Part shown: one piece after another, positions 1-11,520 of the stretch
Layout: each line of letters opens with the position of its first letter
Numbering within the stretch: the stretch's first letter is position 1
Source of the DNA: Symbiodinium natans
Taxonomy: Eukaryota > Sar > Dinophyceae > Suessiales > Symbiodiniaceae
Assembly: GCA_905221605.1 (NCBI GenBank)
Contig: CAJNDS010002182.1
Coordinates: 62,001 to 126,000, forward strand
DNA: 64,000 nt
Reading direction: 5' to 3'
Made by a program: the position numbers and the translations under genes
Notes under the pieces: model-generated
Database searches by the model: none
Told to the model about the DNA's origin: nothing
What the model saw: the letters and a program-made list of their open reading frames with translations, nothing else

Positions 1-790
1 AGCAGCACGGTGCCGCGCGCTCCGCGAATGGTGTGCATGAGGCATGAACACAGGTAGCCCTGCGACGATCAGGAAGCTCTCGGCTGCCTGCCGGCCTCAG
101 CGTACATGCACTGCCATCACGCAAGTCTTGGCATGCCTTGTCTAAAGTTGGGACATTGGAACTTCCGCTTCATCGGAGCAGAGGCCTGCCAGCCGCCTCG
201 AATCGCCCAGCTCTCTTCAAGCGTGCTTGCGCCAGGGCAGAAGCAGACAGGGCTCCAAGTCGGGTGCGAAGCAACGGCAGGCGAGAGCTTGCTCAGCTCG
301 TGCAGGTCGCGCAGCGATCGCACCTCGGATCGGCTGCCTCAAAAGTCTCCAAAGCTTCGCTCCGGCAGCATCACTACATGCCATTGCGGTCAGCCTCTCT
401 CTGGGACTCGGGATGCAACTGTGCAATGACACCGCGGGGCTTACCAGTCAGGAGTTAGGGGCGACAACCCGCCGTGGCAAAACCACAACTCGGGCAAGCA
501 GCCAAGCAAGAACGCGGCATCAGCGCCGGCACAGCTTTCCCCATAAGTCCCATAGGCCTTATCATACGCGCACTCTCTCACGACAGCTCCCGTGAGCAAG
601 AAGCCGCAGGCCAGGGAACGGAGACAACTGAAAGCGGGCGAGCGCGTGGATGCAGCCAGGGGGGTTCGGAACTTCTCTCGGAGTCGCACGGGCAGTCTCA
701 CGGTCAACGCACTGGACCTGCGGGCGAGAAGGCAGCGGGCCAAGAGGAGGGGAAGCCCAAGGCCACCGTGAACGAAACGGCAATGTCTGC
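1..790. repeat. dispersed repeat family A, copy 1
   Basis: This segment recurs at 10685-11520 in the same orientation with an offset of 10684 bases. The first 600 bases align almost base for base, for example the stretches starting at 51, 131 and 361. The second copy has a 10-base insertion at about 10921-10930. After about 600 the match weakens but stays recognisable to about 790 (compare the stretches around 660-790 and 11385-11515). Open frames inside both copies differ by frameshifts, so the repeat is not obviously coding. The true left end may lie outside the window. It may be a decayed mobile element, but no terminal repeats or protein signature were seen. Confidence 0.85.
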
Positions 791-904
791 AACCTGGGAG
801 ATCGGATGCCTTAAGCAGTCGGCAGCTAAAGGACAGTATGCAGACCATTGGGACGGCAAGCTGATGTCAAGCGACAACTCTTAAAGGTACGGACAGCACA
901 CTTG

Positions 905-1730
905 GCATCGACGCGGATGTGTGCGGGGCAGGAACTTCCGAACAAGAAGGCATGACATGGAGGACTTCTTGCATCTAACTGCTGGCATAACTTCTGGTCA
1001 GCCCGGGAGGCTGAGGGGGGATATCTTGGCGAGCGCTATGCGACAATCAGCCATGTAACTGCCATGCAGTATGTCTCGAAAATACTCTGCATTGAGGAGC
1101 ATTGCATTTTGCCAATAGTCGGGCATGAACGTCAGCTGGGTGACTCGAATGACAGCATGTCCGGCAGCAAGCCTGCTTCTGGCATCATGGCATTCTCTCG
1201 CATCAAGGCCATCCCAGTTTGAGCTCTATCTGCGGCTCAGAACCTCGGCACTCATCGATGTCAACGACATCAGCTGGTCTCCGTCACGCTGTAGACTGCA
1301 GACAAGGTAGCGCTAGCAGATGCAAAACCTGGGCGGCACAGACATACCCTTGCAAAACCGAAAGTGAAAAAGGGCATGGTGACTGTAATCTTTACATCCG
1401 GCTCAAAATCTTGAACAACTGGCTGGCTAAGGTGCAGGTCAGACGCGTTCCTCCCACGGCGTTGTCCGTCCAGTCACATCCTCTCGCCAGGGTCTCCATG
1501 CCGTTGCATAAGCCAGCACGCCCTGCCTGCAAGGATGGTGGAAAGGGGACATGTGGCATTTAGTCCGATCTTGCCCCAACCCGCGCTGGTTGAGAAGCTC
1601 CGGCTTTGCATATTTCGGCAATCCTTTGATTATGCTTTGTGACAGTTAGGCGGGCGAAGCCCCAGGGCCTCATCAAATGGAGGCAGCAGCAAGAGGCAAC
1701 AAAAAAGAACAGTTCCTCGAGCCGAGAAAA
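905..1730. repeat. dispersed repeat family B, copy 1
   Basis: Blocks of this stretch recur in the same order at 2480-3390 and 13210-14500. Shared blocks include the one ending in GGACTTCTTGCATCTAACTG near 957, the CAATCAGCCAT block at 1046, the GGCATGAACGTCAGCTG-like block near 1123, the CATCCCA block near 1210 and the CTCATCAAATGGAGGCAG block near 1670. Spacing differs between copies because of indels. No frame stays open through the family. It is probably an old interspersed element of unknown class. Confidence 0.75.
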
Positions 1731-2016
1731 TTAGCAGGGCAGCTCAGAGATGCCGGGAACCATACCTTCTTGTGCAAGAATAACGGCCCCTGCGACAACT
1801 GCTCATCCCGAAGTCTCTCCTTTTCAGCCTCACACGCTTCTTCCATCCCCTGCTTGAAGTTGAAGAAGAGCCTAATGAAATCACTTTTTCGTCGCGAGCA
1901 TGAAAAACCTGCGCGGCAAAGCATGACATGCTGACAGACTTCGCCTCTGTACTACTACGGCGGTTCACAGACACATCCGCAGACACCGACACAAACCTGG
2001 ACTCAGACACATGCAC

Positions 2017-2108
2017 ATCGCACATACACATACCACACACGCACCACACACACACACACACACAACACACACACACACACATACCACCCACACACACACA
2101 CACACATA

Positions 2109-2146
<38 letters not shown>

Positions 2147-2203
2147 CACCCACACACACACGCACACACACATATACCACACACACACACACACACACAC
2201 ATA

Positions 2204-2235
<32 letters not shown>

Positions 2236-2252
2236 CACACGCACGCGCGCGC
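2017..2252. repeat. (CA)n-rich microsatellite, about 235 bp
   Basis: This is an almost uninterrupted CA/CACA tract broken by ATACCAC and CCACCCA interruptions that recur with irregular spacing. It ends in GCACGCGCGCGC. The His/Thr and Cys/Val frames across it are repeat artefacts. The interruptions suggest growth by duplication of a longer unit of CA repeat plus TACCAC. Confidence 0.97.
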
Positions 2253-2479
2253 TTCATAGTTCCCAAGTATACGTGAAATGCACCGGAATGCAAGCACAAC
2301 CTGTGTCGAAGGCCTCCAGTTACATTGAACTTGAACTGAAGGCATGCACAGATCCCATAATATCATAACAAGTGCCACGGAAAGCCGTCTTCAACATGTG
2401 CTGTTCTCCTGTTTTGACCGGATGCATCGTGCTGCAAACGAACAGCGGTGTGCAACATGTTCCTGGTTGTGGCCCAGGT

Positions 2480-3025
2480 CTCAACCCACGATGCCACCGG
2501 ACAATCAGCCATATAACTGCCATGCGGTACGTCTCGAACATACTCGGCATGCATTGAGGGGCATTGCGTTTTGCCAGTAATCGGGCATGAACATCAGTTG
2601 ACTGACTGGGGTGCTGTGTCTACCAGTGAGTCGAATGCTGGCATCGAGGTCATCCCAACTTAGCTTCTATGTCAACAGCTGCACTCACGCTGAAGCCGGC
2701 CGAGCACGTAGCGTCATCTGAAGAACCTGAAGAGCCTGAACAGCACAAACGTTGCAAGGGCTACAATGCTAAACATTAACAACTTCAAGGCAGCATTGCG
2801 CAAACTCTATGCGGAGGACATCGACGGATCCATGGTGTACACTGAAAACTATGGATGGCTCGGAGCAGTTACACATTGTTGATCCTGCTTCCAGGACAAG
2901 TGGATAGCTTCATTGGGCGCAGTCTCAGTCCCCAGTGTGCTCTGCAGCCCCCTCACACTTTTTGACTCTACCGCGACTTGCACAACCGCCAGGCCACCTG
3001 GTATTGGTGGTTGCACACATACACA

Positions 3026-3060
<35 letters not shown>

Positions 3061-3390
3061 ACAGAGACAGATACAGAGACAGGCACAGAGTTGACAATGA
3101 AAGGTTTGGGGCGGGACGTTTGGCCCACTTTCAAAGTCTCCCTTGCAGATCAGCAGCCTACAATCTTTCCATGTCCTTGTCCATCTCTCCATGTCTCCAT
3201 GCCGTCACGTCAGTCCGATGACTTAACCACCTTCATCTTCCAGCAAGCAAATGCAGAATTCAATTCCAGCAAGTTGGGGAACATCCGGCAGCTTCTGGGT
3301 ATTCTGACTGCTGAGCCCGAGACCTCATCAAATGGAGGCAGCGGAAGCAAAAGAGAGTTTTTTTCGAGCCGAGAAAAGCCATGGAACATC
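2480..3390. repeat. dispersed repeat family B, copy 2, interrupted
   Basis: The left part (2480-2690) matches family B copy 1 around 1030-1230 and copy 3 around 13840-14040, including the CAATCAGCCAT, GCATTG and CATCCCAACTT blocks. The right part (about 3290-3390) matches the CTCATCAAATGGAGGCAG block of copy 1. Between them about 600 bases, including a second microsatellite, do not match the other copies. That stretch is either an insertion or strongly diverged sequence. Confidence 0.65.
3018..3090. repeat. (CA)n followed by (AGAGAC)n microsatellite
   Basis: About 40 bases of CA repeat run into an imperfect AGAGAC/AGATAC hexamer repeat. The tract lies inside the non-matching middle of family B copy 2. 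Confidence 0.95.
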
Positions 3391-3399
3391 TTCGCATCT

Positions 3400-6300
3400 G
3401 AGCCTGTCAGCAAGGTCCTAGCCCGATCGTGAAAGGAGCCACATCACGCAATCCGTACATAGCCTGAGGAGGAAGCTTCAGCGCAGACCAGGTGCAACAT
3501 TGACATGACAACACATCCGACAAGAGTCCAGAAAGCGCGATACAATCCCCCCATGCGAAAGAACACCCAGTCCAAAGGTGTGCGAATTCACCTCCGAATT
3601 ATTCAAAACGAGGGCACTAGCTCCTGCCTTTCCTTGATTAGAATGATTAGAACACCCAGCCAGCTCTCAGACTCGGACCCTCACAACCCATTTTTCCCAA
3701 GTTGGCGACAACGAGGGGTACAGGAGAGCGTTAACAGCTGGCACCGGCAGTTTCTGCCAGAGCAAACAGTCGGGTGGTCAATGCCGAGGGCATCATACCC
3801 GCAACGCTCATGAACTTGGCTGCCTGATCACTACACCTCGAGAAGGTGCACGTCCGTCCGCCTTCATGCGGAAAGCTTAGCAGTAATCTGGCTGTGAGGT
3901 CAACGACGCAACTGGTTGGCCACTGTGCCGGGATGAAGTTGCGGCAGTGGCTGGACGAAGGCGACAGTTCGCATCGTTGCTTCACGGCGACGCGTGCGCG
4001 CGCTGCGCATCCACCGCGGAAGAAGGCTTCTCTTTCCATCTCGCCAGTGGGACGGACACTGGCACTCGCACACATGGGCCAAGTCAGCCAGGAGCATCAG
4101 TGCCGAGGGAGGGCCAGCAGAGCGTCATCGACGAAATGCAGTGGTTCCTGCTGCGAGCAAAGGCACAGTGCAGCTAGAACAAGGCCCTGAAGCACTGGTG
4201 GTATTTGCGAGGCCGTCCGGCCAGTCGCGATTCGGACAGCGGCCTGGACAGACCCACTTCCCAGCGTACTCAGCTCAGTGTGCTCTTCGCATGTGGCTTG
4301 GCTGAGAATCTCAAGGCCCGAATCTTGCAGAAGTGGCCCGACCCCGACCAGCCACGTGCATCGGAGCCCCACGTCGCGCTCTCAGGAGCTGCCGCGTTGC
4401 GGGCTTCAAGTGCGCGGCCGCGTCGCCGCTCTCTGGAGGCTCAGCAACGCGATGGGCCCTGGATGCCCTGGCGTGTGCTGGTAGGACTGCGGCACAAAAG
4501 GGAGCAAGCATCAAGAGTCATCGCCGCAGCACGCCGCCCGTCGATGCCAATCGAACGCGGGCCTACCAGTGCATCACAAACGGCCCGTCTTAGACGGCGC
4601 TTTCACATGGTCCACGGTCCACTGAAGACCTCTGGGCGTGCCGACGGCGGCTTCTCACGCGAAGCCGTGGGACTATGCGGCTGGGTCTCTTTGGGATGCG
4701 ACACCTTGTGGCATTTGCCGCCAACAGCTTGCACTCTGCAGTTCCGGGGCCTCTCATGTTGAGGCTCTGCGCACGGCACGAAGTTAAAGCAAACATGCAA
4801 ATGGACGCGGGAAGGACCGGCATGCAGGTGGCTGCACGATGAGCCCGACGACGGCAGGATGGCTGGACTTTACTTTGGCCGGGACTTCAACCTCTTTCAC
4901 TCTTTGATGCGGCAAAGGTGCTTCGATTGCATCGGGAATCCTCAAGCCTGGCCCCTCTTTCGCGAAGAGCATGCTGCAAGAGCAAGGTCGCCAAGCAAGA
5001 AATCAGACACATGCTTGCCGCGAATGTGGGAGCAAGAGGCAGGGGAGATCACAGTCTCACGGGCGCCGGCTGTTGCTTCACGCGTCATGGCAAAGCACCG
5101 AACATCCGCTGTTGCCCTGTCCTGCCCACTTTCGGCAGGTGAAGCTGCAGATTCCGCGCGGCGTGCTAAGAAGGCAAAGCGCAGTCCGTGCGTACAGACA
5201 GCACTTGTTCATGATTCTTCTGCTGAAGCATCTGACGCGCTTTGCCCTGTGCCTGTGAGAAGTGACTGCAGACACGCGATGCCGTGCTGAACATGTGTCG
5301 CGGCGTGCTATTCTCCCTGCCCGGAGGCTTACTGGCAACGGATGTCCTCAAGACGCAGACTCACAAAGGGCTCCACAGCCGCTCGAACGTAGGAGATTTG
5401 CCATATTTCCTGGACACGCAGCCGTGCAAGGTGCGACTTGTCACACCATGAGGTGACTGGAGTGCCTGGAGTGACTGGAGCAGCATCAGGGCCGAACTTC
5501 AAACAAGGCCGGCCAGAGGCGTCAGCCGAGGCATCAACAGAGGCAGCGGAGCTCATGAGCAGTGTTGGCAAGCTCCAAAGGCTCCAAAGAGGCCGATGTC
5601 ACTTAAGGAAGACGCTATGTTTGGACTTCGCGCGAGCTGAAAACACTGAAAAGCAGCTTCAGTAAAGTCGCCCCTGGGCAAGGAAAGGCCTGGCCATGGC
5701 AACAGTCCCGCCCACTCTCCCACTGGAGGGTGCACATGGCCTGCTTGGAGGGGTGATCCTCTGTGCTAGTGAGGGCACCTCACCTTACGTGGCGCTGTCC
5801 AGCTCCTTGCGGCTTCTTGCACTCAGCAAGCGGAGTCCCGGAAGCTGGCACAGGAGGGTTCATAAGCCTAGCCCAGTCCGGAGCTCAAAAAGGCCGATGT
5901 CGGAGCTATCAGCAAAGGACATTTGGACAAGACCAGCATGAGACACTTCTCTGCTCTGCCTGCTTGCACTGTGGCACGGCAATCGCAACTCCAAGGTACA
6001 AGGCTTGCGAGCCTGGTCACTGAGAAGCACCGGTTCCGAGAGAAGCCCATTGCACAGTCCGCAGCCGCAGTGGCCTAGCCTGATGCCAAGCCCTCTGCAC
6101 TGCCGCTCATGCCTCTCAAAACTTCAAGCTTGCAACTGCAGAAAGATCCACGCAGGCGAAATGCTCGGGAGAGCCAGCTGGTCTTCTTGCACCCTTAAGG
6201 GAGGGCGGCAGTTGGCAACACGATGCAAAGTGGTCAAATTAAAGCCGTTTTTTGTGAGAACTGCACAAACACGCACACACGGGGAGAATCGGGGCCACGC

Positions 6301-6600
6301 ACGTATTTTGTCCAGACCCGGAGAGGCCCCCTCGACTCTGCCGTGCAGAAAAAGTGGATTCGCGGACAGGGGCACTCAGCGCAGCCGGTCCCGCGCGAGC
6401 AGCTTCAGACATCTTTAAGGCACAAGCAGGGGTCACCAGGTTCATCTTGAGGGGAAGAATGGATGACAGTGGAAACTCCGCAGACACTTCCGAGCCCAAG
6501 CGAGTGTTTGGGCCTCGTGACTGGGTCTTAAGGCTCGCAGACAACAATGATAGCGCAGTGACAGTGCAGCGACGTCCCGAGTAGACCCCGACAGAATGGA
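3400..6600. other. no recognisable gene
   Basis: Only overlapping short frames are seen on both strands, none with a recognisable domain or a consistent coding look. Minor local repetition of GGAGTGACTGGAG type occurs near 5455-5480. I see nothing else here. Confidence 0.5.
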
Positions 6601-6617
6601 TCTTTATGCAACGACCC

Positions 6618-7814
6618 TCACGAATTTGTAGCGCCTTTCACGAACCAACTTGCTGCATGCCGACGACAGCATCGAAGGAAGAGCTGGCCCATCAGGCCAT
6701 CCGGCTTTTGCCGGGGACGGCAGGTTGCGGCCAAGCTTGAATGACGTGAGTGCCAGGCAACGTCGGCAGGAGCCGTCACGAGCACCGCGGGCAAAGGGAC
6801 TTGCAAGAGCCCCATGTCAGTGCAGTCGGCATTGCGTTTTGGGACTGCGTCGTGCTGGACGAAGCCAGGAGCGCGGCTGAGTCGGTGGCGTCTTGAGGAC
6901 GGCTCAAGCTGCATCTGCACTCTCTGCTTTGTATGCTGTGTCGCGAGTTGCCCGCCCGCTGCGGCGCTTGAGTGCTCATCATAAAGCCTGCTTGGTGAGG
7001 TGCTTTTCTGGGCCATTCGGAACCGACGGCAACTTGTGCTCACCACCCGGAGGCAAAGGGCATAAGAGGCAGAAGAGGGCTTGTCAGATGCAACTGGCCG
7101 TGCCTGCACTATCGGAATGGCACACTCGGACACGGCCAACCCCAGCAGCCTCTCTGCTCCTGCCTTCACCATGGCCACGGCGGCCGTGGCGCACTGCCTC
7201 GGAAACCCTGTTGCAGAGCGACCATCCCGACCAGACCATCTTGACACAGGTTGGACACCTGGCCCCGCCGGAGATGCAACGCAGGCCTCACAGTGCGACA
7301 ACAAAGATCTGGGAAGGAATCCCTGCCCTGGCGGTTCTGGCGGCCCTGGCTGCACGGGGAGTGGGCCACTGCACCCGAGACTCGATAGATTCCGTAGCGG
7401 CGGGCACGGCGCGCATGGCCGGCTGGCTTTCAGGACCTTCGGAGGCGGACAACTTTCGGCATCTACTCTCAAAGGGCACGGAAGTACAGGCACGGCAGGG
7501 CCAAGGCAGCCAAACGCGCTTGCAGCTGAGAAGGCGAAACACTCTGAGTCCGAATGTGCCAGGCCCGAACACTGATACTGCACGTACAAGTGGGTGCGAA
7601 ACGAAAGAATTTGAAGTCCATGTTCCGGGCCGGCCACCCTGCTCGAGACAGCTGCAGCACGGGTCGGATTCACTGCATGTGCTGAGCAAGAGAAGGATAT
7701 CTCCCGAGCAAGTTGGCGGCACTGCCTGAACACCTGCACCTGGACGAGAGTGTGCGCGCTGCTGTGAAAAGCAGCTCGGCCAAAGCAGGGCTCCACACGA
7801 TCATCGCTTGGCAA
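6618..7814 (-). CDS. long unassigned reading frame (398 codons), doubtful
   Basis: This is the longest frame of the window, open for 398 codons on the minus strand. A 278-codon frame (6893-7729) and a 164-codon frame (7081-7575) overlap it on the plus strand. I recognise no domain in any of them. The minus-strand protein is rich in Ser, Arg, Pro, Ala and Cys with scattered hydrophobic residues, has no clear signal peptide, membrane segment or repeat, and looks like GC-rich sequence read through. The local GC content looks higher than in the flanks, which lengthens chance frames on both strands. If one strand is genuine, the others are its shadows, but the sequence alone does not say which. 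It may be a degraded exon or repeat. No splice or regulatory signal was identified. Confidence 0.15.
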   Translation of the reverse strand: MPSDDRVEPCFGRAAFHSSAHTLVQVQVFRQCRQLAREISFSCSAHAVNPTRAAAVSSRVAGPEHGLQILSFRTHLYVQYQCSGLAHSDSECFAFSAASAFGCLGPAVPVLPCPLRVDAESCPPPKVLKASRPCAPCPPLRNLSSLGCSGPLPVQPGPPEPPGQGFLPRSLLSHCEACVASPAGPGVQPVSRWSGRDGRSATGFPRQCATAAVAMVKAGAERLLGLAVSECAIPIVQARPVASDKPSSASYALCLRVVSTSCRRFRMAQKSTSPSRLYDEHSSAAAGGQLATQHTKQRVQMQLEPSSRRHRLSRAPGFVQHDAVPKRNADCTDMGLLQVPLPAVLVTAPADVAWHSRHSSLAATCRPRQKPDGLMGQLFLRCCRRHAASWFVKGATNS

Positions 7815-9446
7815 GCTGCCTGGCTAGCCTCTGGCGTCTCGGAACGTGAAACTCTGCATATGTCATATGCATGCTAGGAGTCGATTGCGGAGATGACGAG
7901 TTGAGAGGGATGAGAGGGCTGGCCGCCTTCTGTGACAGGCCACCGTGTTATGCCTTGGGGCGCGCCTCTGGGTCGGGTCGGGAGACGGGAGCCAGCTGTC
8001 TGGCTCGGGGCCACGGCACAATTCATGACTGCCGGATCTGTCGGTGCTTCTGCAGAGTGCCCAAAGCCCCGCTCGATGCATCGGAGCCTACTGCTTAAGA
8101 ACCGAGAAGAGATGGTAAAGGGCAAAGCGCATCAGCCATAGGCCTTTGCATCTGCAAAGTCTGCATGATGCCAGGGGCATCGTGATGATTCGGTGTGTCG
8201 CTTGCTGTCCCTTCTGCGCTCGCTGTGCTTCACATGCTCGACGACACACGGAGGCCTCGCGCGCAGCAGCATGCCCGGAAGCGGCGTGCCCGGCAGCAGC
8301 ATGCTCGGCAGCATGCCCGGGAACCACATGCCCGGCATGCCCTGTTGGCTCAAGGGTTCTGGAGAAGCCAGCGCATGATGGGCACGCCGCCGGTGGCGTT
8401 GTGACGGCGCGCGACGGCTGACGCCAGCCGACGTCTTCACAAAACACTTTCCGGACGCGAAGGCGCAGTATGCGGCACAGGCCTTGCCGGCACCGGCTCT
8501 CGTCTGCCCGCGGCTACCGCGGCTAGCCAGCGTCGCACAACAGCTCGAAGCCTGAGACAGTGTCTTGGAGAGGGCTCAGATCCAGACCGGTCCTAGTCAT
8601 TTGCAGGAGCCTCGCCGGGGACACACGGAGAAAATGGACAGCTGCACCGGCATTGGAACTTAGTTGTCCGGAATGCTTGGAGCCACGGCCACGCAGATAA
8701 TGAGATGGCAAAGGCAATTGCCGCCTCCAAGCCGGCGCAGCCAGCAAGCTTCTTAGCCAAAACCTTCGGGCTTCGAAGCACCCAGCCAGTAACAGCCAAT
8801 AACAGCCGGCAAGTTGGTGGAACTGGAACTGCAACAACTGGAACAAAATGATCCCAGACCGAGACTCATGCTGGCTGCTACTTGTGGGCAACTTGTGGCT
8901 AGCCACCATCGTACAGCGGCTCAAAGCCCAAGGCATGGGCCTGGATAGAAAATCCCGGACACTGTCTGGTGTAGAGTTTGCTTTGTTTGCATGTGCTGTG
9001 CAGAGGCGTCTGGTCTGTGAAGCGCTGATCACTTTTTGTGCAGGAACAGCTAGAGGGCCGACGAAGGCCTGCATTCCCCGCTCCAAGAATCACTTCAGAG
9101 GTGAACCAATCAACCGGCAACCTTCCGCCTGGCCTAGATTTGCAAGGTGCGCTCTGCAGGGCTGGCTCTTGCTGTGAGGCAAACCATGCAAACTTCCACC
9201 ACAAACACTTGGAGCCAGTGTCAAACGGGCGTGGGTGCGACTACACGCAGGAGCACAACGTCAGTGTACCACCTGCGTCGGGTTCGAAGGGCAGGCCTTC
9301 AAGGAGCAAGCGGAGCAAGCGTGACGGGGCCCAGCCGGGTGCAGCCCAAGGGCCTGTGCCGGTGCGGGGCTGCAGGTTGCATGGAGCTCTGGCTGGGATT
9401 GCTTCAAGAGACACATGGCCATGCAATTAAAGACGCAGCACAACAC
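7815..9446. other. no recognisable gene
   Basis: Apart from the short GC-rich repeat at 8265-8341 only overlapping short frames are present. A frame of 187 codons on the minus strand (8523-9086) shows no family resemblance. Confidence 0.45.
8265..8341. repeat. GC-rich short repeat, CATGCCCGG-type
   Basis: Six to seven imperfect copies of an AGCATGCCCGG-like unit occur here, including variants such as GGCGTGCCCGG and AGCATGCTCGG. One plus frame reads Met-Pro-Gly repeats and the minus strand reads Gly-Met-Pro/Leu repeats. The tract is short and embedded in sequence with no gene. Confidence 0.75.
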
Positions 9447-10259
9447 TCAAGATTCCGTGAGGGTCACAGGGCCTGACATGCAAGAAAAGCTTTTCACAAA
9501 GGTGGTGGCCTGCGATGTGATGAGCTGAGTGTCTGCCAGTCGCTGTAGATGTAGGAAGCCACCGCTTTCAAAGCCCTGATTGATGCAGGCACAGCTGCTG
9601 TGACAAAGGGCACCACTGGGTGGCTCGCCGGAGTTCAATCTGTCGAGGATGTTGCTTGCAAGGCAGCCAGACGCAGCAAGAGCGACACCAACAGGGGTGA
9701 CGAATCTATCGACTCTGCATGCGGGCCTGAGAATCTTGGCGTTGCATCGACGAAGCCAGAGGGACGTGTGTCCAAGCTGCTCCAGCAACTGCGAGTCTGC
9801 CCCGCGCTCCTTGGCGAGTCCCAAGGCCACACAGTGGCCAGGCTCGAGCTGGCTCAGGTGCAGGGGCGTGCCCAGTCTTGTGCAGGGGCGACACATGGGT
9901 TGCCTCACGCTGCGAGATAATGTTGTCCGACACCTTGCTACGATCAAATGGACGCGCGACACAAGTTCACGTTGCGCAGTAGAGCAGGATCCACCAGGCA
10001 ACTTGGAACGTAGCAACATGCGCGTCAGAGCAGTTACAATTGGCAAAAGGGTGACAAGCTGACATCCGAGTACACAACTTTCACCAGATCCGCGAGGGGG
10101 CAGCCTCGGACATTCATCTGGACAGGCTGTGTGCCATGTAGCTTGTGACCCATTCCATGTCAAGTGAGGAAATGTGAGGAGGACAAGGAGACAGAATCGC
10201 ACGACGACATGAGTATGACTAAAACTGATTTCTGCGCCAAGGAAAATGGCAAGCAGCAA
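9447..10259 (-). CDS. unassigned frame (270 codons), faint ankyrin-like stretch
   Basis: This minus-strand frame of 270 codons starts with a hydrophobic stretch (about residues 1-30). At about residues 130-160 it contains GTPLHLSQLEPGHCVALGLA followed by a Gly-Ala-Asp. This resembles one ankyrin repeat (TPLH, then GH, then GAD). A second, weaker TP-x-x-x-AL stretch follows about 55 residues later. Ankyrin repeats normally come in regular 33-residue series, and that regularity is absent. The frame may be a decayed ankyrin exon or chance. It lies between repeat families A and B, with no neighbouring gene to give context. Confidence 0.15.
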   Translation of the reverse strand: MLLAIFLGAEISFSHTHVVVRFCLLVLLTFPHLTWNGSQATWHTACPDECPRLPPRGSGESCVLGCQLVTLLPIVTALTRMLLRSKLPGGSCSTAQRELVSRVHLIVARCRTTLSRSVRQPMCRPCTRLGTPLHLSQLEPGHCVALGLAKERGADSQLLEQLGHTSLWLRRCNAKILRPACRVDRFVTPVGVALAASGCLASNILDRLNSGEPPSGALCHSSCACINQGFESGGFLHLQRLADTQLITSQATTFVKSFSCMSGPVTLTES

Positions 10260-10684
10260 GCTTGCTCAAGAGATAGCAGCCAAGGGCACTGCTTCAGGTT
10301 TCCGAGGCAGCAGATACGCATGGGTAAAAACATTGGAAAAGCGGTGAGTCCAGGAAGCGTGGGACTGGATGTGAATCGATTGCTGGACAACACGTGTTTT
10401 CTTTGCTTGCTTGATCTGCCAGGCCTGCTAGGCCCAGGCACTTGAGACATGACAGTTTGGCTCTAGGGGCTGGCGGTTCGGGACGGCACCACGTTGGGCG
10501 TGTGACATAACACCGTCTCCGCGAGGAAGCTATTGCCGAAGAAGCCAATTGCTAGACGTCTCTAGCAGAAGGTTGGAAGACATTTCTGACATCGAGCCCG
10601 GGGGACCGACGGATGGCAGTATAGCATCGAGCGGTGCGTCGCAGCAAAGGCTGGCTGCATGCCATGAGTCGATCACACACCCGC

Positions 10685-11520
10685 AGCAGCACGGCGCCGT
10701 GCGCTCCGCGAATGGTGCGCATGAGGCATGAACACAAGTAGCCCTGCGACGATCAGGAAGCTCTCGGCTATCTGCCTGCCTCAGCGTACCTGCTCTGCCA
10801 TCACGCAAGTCTCGGCATGCCCTGTCTAAAGTTGGGACATTGGAACTTCCGCTTCATCGGAGCAGAGGCCTGCCAGCCGCCTCGAATCGCCCAGCTCTCT
10901 TCAAGCGCGCTTGCGCCAGGGCAGAATCGGGCAGAAGCAGACAGGGCTCGAAGTCGGGTGCGAACCAACGGCAGGCGAGAGCTTGCTCAGCTCGTGCAGG
11001 TCGCGCAGCGACCGCACCTCGGATCGGCTGCCTCAAAAGTCTCCAAAGCTTCGCTCCGGCAGCATCACTACATGCCATTGCGGTCAGCCTCTCTCTGGGA
11101 CTCGGGATGCAACTGTGCAATGACACCGCGGGGCTTACTAGTCAGGAGTTAGGGGCGACAACCCGCCGTGGCAAAACCACAACTCGGGCAAGCAGCCAAG
11201 CAAGAACGCGGCATCGGCGCCGGCAAAGCTTTCCGCATACGTCCCATAAGTCTTATCATACGCACACTCTCTCACGACAGCTCCCGTGAGCAAGAAGGGA
11301 CAGGCCATGGAAAGGAGACCCTTGAACCACCGCACAACCCTTGAGCTGAGATAGCCCGCGAGCTGGTGGATGCGGCCGGGAAGGTGGAACGGAACTTCTC
11401 TCGAACTCGCATTGGCAATCGCAAGGTGATCCTTGCTCGGAACTTGCAGGGGGCAAGGCAGTGAGCCAAGCGAAGGGGAAGTCCAAGGCCACTGCAAACG
11501 AAACGGCCACAGAATCTGCC
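10685..11520. repeat. dispersed repeat family A, copy 2
   Basis: Second copy of the repeat at 1-790, in the same orientation. It has a 10-base insertion at about 10921-10930 and several substitutions. Divergence rises sharply after about 11290, where copy 1 position 596 lies. Both flanks are unrelated to those of copy 1, so this is a dispersed and not a tandem copy. Confidence 0.85.

Noticed and set aside
1744-2368. Long Cys/Val and His/Thr frames
   Set aside because: They are translations of the CA/TG microsatellite and not genes.
8335-8352. Possible relict of the dinoflagellate spliced leader (CTGTTGGCTCAAG)
   Set aside because: Only the last ten bases fit well and the CCGTAGCCATTTT part is not there. 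Similar GGCTCAAG words occur at 36236 and 50686. A short word of this kind is expected by chance.
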